Below, in pieces: positions 59,747 to 64,000 of a stretch of 64,000 nucleotides of DNA (the stretch's first letter is position 1; each line of letters begins with the position of its first letter). The translations under genes were made by a program, and so were the position numbers. The DNA is from Eutypella sp. D-1 (Eukaryota > Ascomycota > Sordariomycetes > Xylariales > Diatrypaceae). The DNA lies in the NCBI GenBank assembly GCA_023313575.1, contig JAJTTP010000003.1:1550001-1614000 (forward strand), read 5' to 3'. The notes beneath the pieces are model-generated. The model searched no databases. It was not told the origin of the DNA and was given only the letters and a program-made list of their open reading frames with translations.

Positions 59747-60917
59747 CTAGTATCGGGAATATCGGTTTGCCGACGGCGAGTACGAATGGTCGTAGGCGCT
59801 CGATAGTCCAGAAGGATCGTCCATGTAAACGGTTGTGCGGCGTTCGTCTTCGGGTAGAAGTTCCTTGACTTCCCAGTTGTTCATGCGGGTACCAACAGAG
59901 AACTCCAGATCCTCCTTGGTAATGGAATCCCAGTACTAATGATGCGAGTTAGCGACGACAGTGCTTTGAAAGAGGGCCCGTAAGGGCTAGGGTATGTCCT
60001 TACCTTGTAGACCATCATGACGGCCAGCAAATTGCAAGTAGTCGCGAGGGATAAACCATCAATGTAATGGCTTGCGTTGTTGCAAATGATGGCGCTCAGG
60101 CCGTAAAGAAGAACCTGGCCAATGACGAAAAACAAGACGCCGAAGATGATAGCAGCAAGAGGCCACCGGTCCTCAAGGGTCCGCATGACGAGGATGATCT
60201 GTAAGACGATATAGACGAAGAGCTGAATAGCATTGAGAAGATAGAGGACCGTGAACAGGCCGACGGTCTGCGTGGGGCCCATGCCAGCCCAGTCCTTAAA
60301 CGTCGCAAGAGAGATCAGGAAAGAGAGCGCGAAGGCGACGACTGAGCAAAGCCGAAGCAACCAGACCGACAGAGGAGTGCCGTCTTCGTAAAGCTGAAAG
60401 CCAACAAAGCCGTTGATCAGGAGACATGTGATGAGGGCAGACGAGAACCCGTTCTGTATTGAAACGAAGTAGGGATATGCATCGTTACCCGGAGGGACAA
60501 CACCGGCGTCGACGAGAAGCGAGAAGAAGGTCAGTAGCATGTACGTGTAGAAGAAGGCGAGAATCTCCTTCCGGCCTGGTTGCAGCATCGTCAGAACCCT
60601 CGTCTTTAAACCCTCCTCGTTAAAGGCCATCCTATGTGGCATCCCTTCCAACGTGAACAGACAAATAAAGACTTACCAACGGCGGTAAACTTCCCGCGCA
60701 CATGTAAGATCATGATTACTGTCATGATGAGGGCGACGATGTGCATACAACTCGAGGCTCCTTGGAAGACGATCGTGTTGGCAAACTCGATGTTGCGCGC
60801 GTAGCAATCGGGCTCGATACCGACGCCGGAAGATACAGAAGTGATGGGACCAACGGCTGCGCACAACGGCAAGGGCGCCGTGTGGCAGAGGTCGGTGAAG
60901 TCACCGAAGCCGGGCAT
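59747..60917 (-). CDS. CHS7: Chitin synthase export chaperone Chs7
   Basis: Endoplasmic reticulum membrane chaperone needed for ER exit of chitin synthase (Chs3 type). I join 60917-60677, 60575-60004 and 59935-59747 (introns of 101 nt, GTAAGT..ACCAG, and 68 nt, GTAAGG..ATTAG), giving 333 aa, the usual family length. Diagnostic stretches: FGDFTDLC at the N-terminus, [85 protein letters not shown] and [20 protein letters not shown]; the last spans the second junction and confirms it. Seven membrane spans follow a short lumenal N-terminus; the C-terminal tail is polar and Tyr/Ser-rich. The ATG at 60917 directly starts the conserved N-terminus. Confidence 0.97.
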
Positions 60918-63900
60918 CGCGTTTTCAAAGTGGCTGCTCGATAGGTTCTACCAGGGATAGCGGATATGTAGGTTCGTCGGTTTGTTTGACGATTAGAGTA
61001 ACGAGAGGGGACTCGAGATCGATGGAGCGCGTCGGTTAAAATTGATTGCCTGTTGAAATGATGAACAATACGATCAATTTTTGTGTTTGATCATTCGTCG
61101 GCTCTGGATAGCCAGTTCGATTTGTACAGCGTGTTGATTGTCGGTAGGCGACTGACGACGGAATGCGCGGGTATACAAAAGCGACGATGGTGATGATGAA
61201 GTACGACGACGACGACGACCGAGACTCAAAGAAACGAGAGTACTTTGAAATGATTATTAGAGCGAATGTTGATGGCCACAACCCGAAAAAACAATTGACC
61301 TCGTAGCGTCGTTACTCCGTGAATGATGGAATGTGGACGGGACGGCAGCAGGGCGGGCGGATGAGTTGGAAGTTATGGAACGGGATGAGACGGGATGGGA
61401 TGAGTCGGGACTGTGGAGGATGTCCCAGTTATTGTTTTTTGCCGTAAAGACAATAATCAATCCACTCGCTCATCCAACTACCTACTTAGTAGGTACTACT
61501 CGCATTCAAGGCGGCTGGGCTTGCTGGGCTGCTGGTGGGTGGTGGACCGGGGGTGGTGGTGGAAGGAGCGATTCCAAGGTTGGGGGTGGGTTGACCAGGA
61601 GAAAGAGTGGAGAACAATAGAAGTCTGTAAGGTGGTCAATGCGCCCCAATTCAATTCGTATTCCTACTAAGTAAGACGGCCAGAACCTCTTAGTAGCGCT
61701 AATAATAGTACTTATACTTATTGTAGTGACACTATAAGGACGGTCGTAGCCGGTCCCAATTGGACTATTAGAACTTGGAAAAAATAACAATTGTTACCAC
61801 CCCAAAATCATGTTCGTATCCAGCTACAAATACCCGATCGCACCTCCTCGGCACGGATGCGTAGGAATGGGGTTTTTGAATTGTCAACTTGGAAATGACG
61901 CAATATCCCAATCGTAGCTTCCACTCGTGAGCGTTGTTCAATCCTTGGTCGATTTTATTTACTCCTGCTTCTTTCCCTTCTCGCCCTTTGATGGTTCATT
62001 GACATTATTCCCACTATTCCCACCTCGTGGGTTATAACCGGATTCTACATCAGTCACCTTTACAGCAAGGGTAAATAGCCTGTTCGCCAGCCACATAAGC
62101 TGCAAGACCGCTTATCTCGGAACTCGAACATGCTAATCGAAAAGATGGTAGCGACTAAGGCGGTCGGCCCGGTAAGGATACAATCATGATGATTGCCAGC
62201 GTCTTCATCGCTTTCGAGTCGTGCAAAGCTGCCCCTGACAGCCTCACTTGCAAGAAGCTATCGTGTTCGTGCTCTTAATCCGTGTAGCTGCCACCCCCTC
62301 GGGCCAACTCAATTTAGACTAGGCCATGTGATAATATATAGGTAAGGTGTGAAACACGACGACCTTCAGGCAACACTTTCTCCCAGCAGCACTTCAATAT
62401 CTGAATCCCAACTTCTGGACTGGCTAGAGGATAAGTCGATTTTCAACCTGAGCGCCGTCTCGCGTTGAAGATCTTGCCGCAGATGGCCTGCTAAGGTTCG
62501 AATATGGATTCCATCTGGATGAGCGTCGCTGGATCCACATTCCCAAGCGAAAGTTGCTCATGAAGAACACGCGTGACCATAGCCTGTCCACAAACGACTC
62601 TAGCCCCTCGATGGTAATGAAGCCTCTCAGAACTGCGTCGTGACCGCGCCGGCGGTCATTGACCGCCACCTTGCTTCCTCACAAAAGCGCGGAAGGACTA
62701 TCCGGTGCGCCCTCTGCCGGCCGCTGATTCGATGATAAAGATGGCGTTGGTTTTCTTCACTGTGAGATATTGAATTCAAAATAGTATTATAGGATATGTT
62801 AAGGGTAAGTTTTTAATTTGCTCTGAAAAGATTGGCGGTCACATTCAACTCATTTAGTTCCTACCCCGTAGCGAGTGTTTAGCCAGCCACTAGGTACATA
62901 TGCAACATCGCATACTTAATCAGCTCTTGGCTTCTTTAAGGAGGTGGTGATGGCTTATGGCTGGTTGTCGGAAGTAGGGTGCGTTTAAGTACGATGCAGG
63001 TGCTTTCTTTCCCCTACCCCACGCTTCCTCTCTCCCCTTTGGCCCGGCAGCCCCGGATGGCCCATATGTAATCTAAGGTTGCAGCAAATATATTTCGTCT
63101 GTCTCTACGCTGAATTAACTTACTATACTGTGTTTGTGTTCTAGGCCATCATGTAACTTGAAGCCGACGTCCGATATTAGTGTGGGTTGATGAGGGTCGT
63201 TCGCAACGTCCACGTACTACCATGTTCTAAAGAGGGATATTGGGGGAAAGGGAGCCAAATACTGTGTAAATATTTCGGAATGCCTTGTACCTATGTAGTT
63301 TCTCGTTGCCATAAGTTGCTTTGGGGAAGAGAGCTGATAGGTAGCCCTTCGCAGGTGAAGGTTGATTGCTTAAAGTGGGGTCCAAAATAGGGGCATATGC
63401 CAAGGACGGGACCGATAATGTCCAGGTTAACCACGAAGTCTTCTATCATGACTAAACCCAAATATAGGTGATCGTGATTGGTGTGTTAGCTAATGGTTGG
63501 GTTTGGAGCTCTGGTCCTCAAGATCCTATGTCATATGCTTACCAATACTCCGACATCGAGATACGCTTTCGCGCCGTCATTATGGCGAACCTATCAACCT
63601 ATTATCCCACCACACCATAAAGTTCGCATCGTCCAGGCCTGCCGGAGCTAGAGGTAAAGTTTGTGTCGTAGCTATACATCGTCCAATCATGCAAATCAAT
63701 TGCTTTGGAGAGTTTCACGCATATGACCGCTGATATCATCCCGTGAGGGGTCGTTCTCCTAATCAGACAACTGCCGACGGTGATCCTCTTGACCTCTATA
63801 TATATATCCCCTGCGTACTGAATCCTGATGTCCATCTCCTAGCCTTCTTCGAATTTCCCATGTACTTGTCAATCTGACGTGAAATATCCACGCTAAAGAC

Positions 63901-63966
63901 CAGTGATCAAAACAATCAATCAAACTAAGCTGTACACCCAACCCAACTCAATCAACCAGATACATC
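60918..63966. other. Intergenic, no gene seen
   Basis: Contains the CHS7 upstream region, a GGT-rich stretch at 61520-61600 and a GAC run near 61204-61220. Towards the right end, a TATATATATA tract (63798-63808) and a CA-rich leader (63920-63966) look like the promoter of the gene starting at 63967. Open frames in between are short. Confidence 0.5.
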
Positions 63967-64000
63967 ATGTCAAAGACATACAAGGCTGCCAAGGAGAAGT
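63967..64000 (+). CDS. 5' end of a gene cut by the window edge
   Basis: An ATG in good fungal context (ATCATGTC) after a CA-rich leader, followed by MSKTYKAAKEK and the window end. Eleven residues cannot identify a gene. The YKxxKE pattern is like the N-terminus of fungal GWT1 (GPI-anchor inositol acyltransferase), where a FVS motif should follow; this is a guess. Confidence 0.5.
   Translation, partial: MSKTYKAAKEK

Overview
The window reads as nuclear DNA of a filamentous ascomycete (Pezizomycotina, most likely a Sordariomycete). The reasons are short GT-AG introns (49-203 nt, often with a CTAAC-like branch site), single-gene fungal families (a CHS7 chitin synthase chaperone, a KTR/GT15 mannosyltransferase, a CLG1-type cyclin, a DUF4604 protein, a fungal AA12 enzyme), dispersed CCTAGGTA-type motifs between genes, and a 14.8 kb AT-saturated block of decayed LTR retrotransposons with the C-to-T / G-to-A signature of repeat-induced point mutation (RIP). 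All gene models are my own splice reconstructions; each closes in frame.

Layout. 1-2253: no gene seen. 2254-4391 (-): CLG1/Pcl-type cyclin. 4392-21224: about 16.8 kb of ordinary-composition DNA with no convincing gene, but with microsatellites, CCTAGGTA motifs and long C homopolymers. 21225-23166 (-): KTR/GT15 alpha-1,2-mannosyltransferase. 25950-27374 (+): secreted AA12-like pyranose/sorbosone dehydrogenase. 28167-30451 (+): two small multi-span membrane proteins of unknown function. 30924-31390 (-): gene fragment that runs into a transposon edge.

31391-46211 is a nest of LTR elements. An outer element with ~250 bp LTRs lies in minus orientation. A Ty3/Gypsy element with 414 bp LTRs (34197-41464, minus) sits inside it. 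Three more solo LTRs of the same 414 bp family, each with a perfect 5 bp target-site duplication, sit in the outer or inner element. Insertion order can be read from the nesting and from how heavily each layer is mutated.

47489-53452 holds four minus-strand genes: a small secreted protein, a small membrane protein, a short-chain dehydrogenase and a cytochrome P450. The last two could be a minimal oxidative pathway beside the repeat block. 55018-60917 is a more housekeeping stretch: a RING-like protein, tRNA-Cys(GCA), a DUF4604 protein, an unusual minisatellite flanked by inverted repeats, and CHS7. The last 34 bases start a further gene on the + strand.

No wholly new multi-gene system stood out. 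The best leads are the readable transposon stratigraphy, the minisatellite whose decamer gives the same peptide in all three frames, the P450/SDR group beside the RIP block, the orphan membrane-protein pair, and an 8 nt tandem acceptor in the KTR gene.
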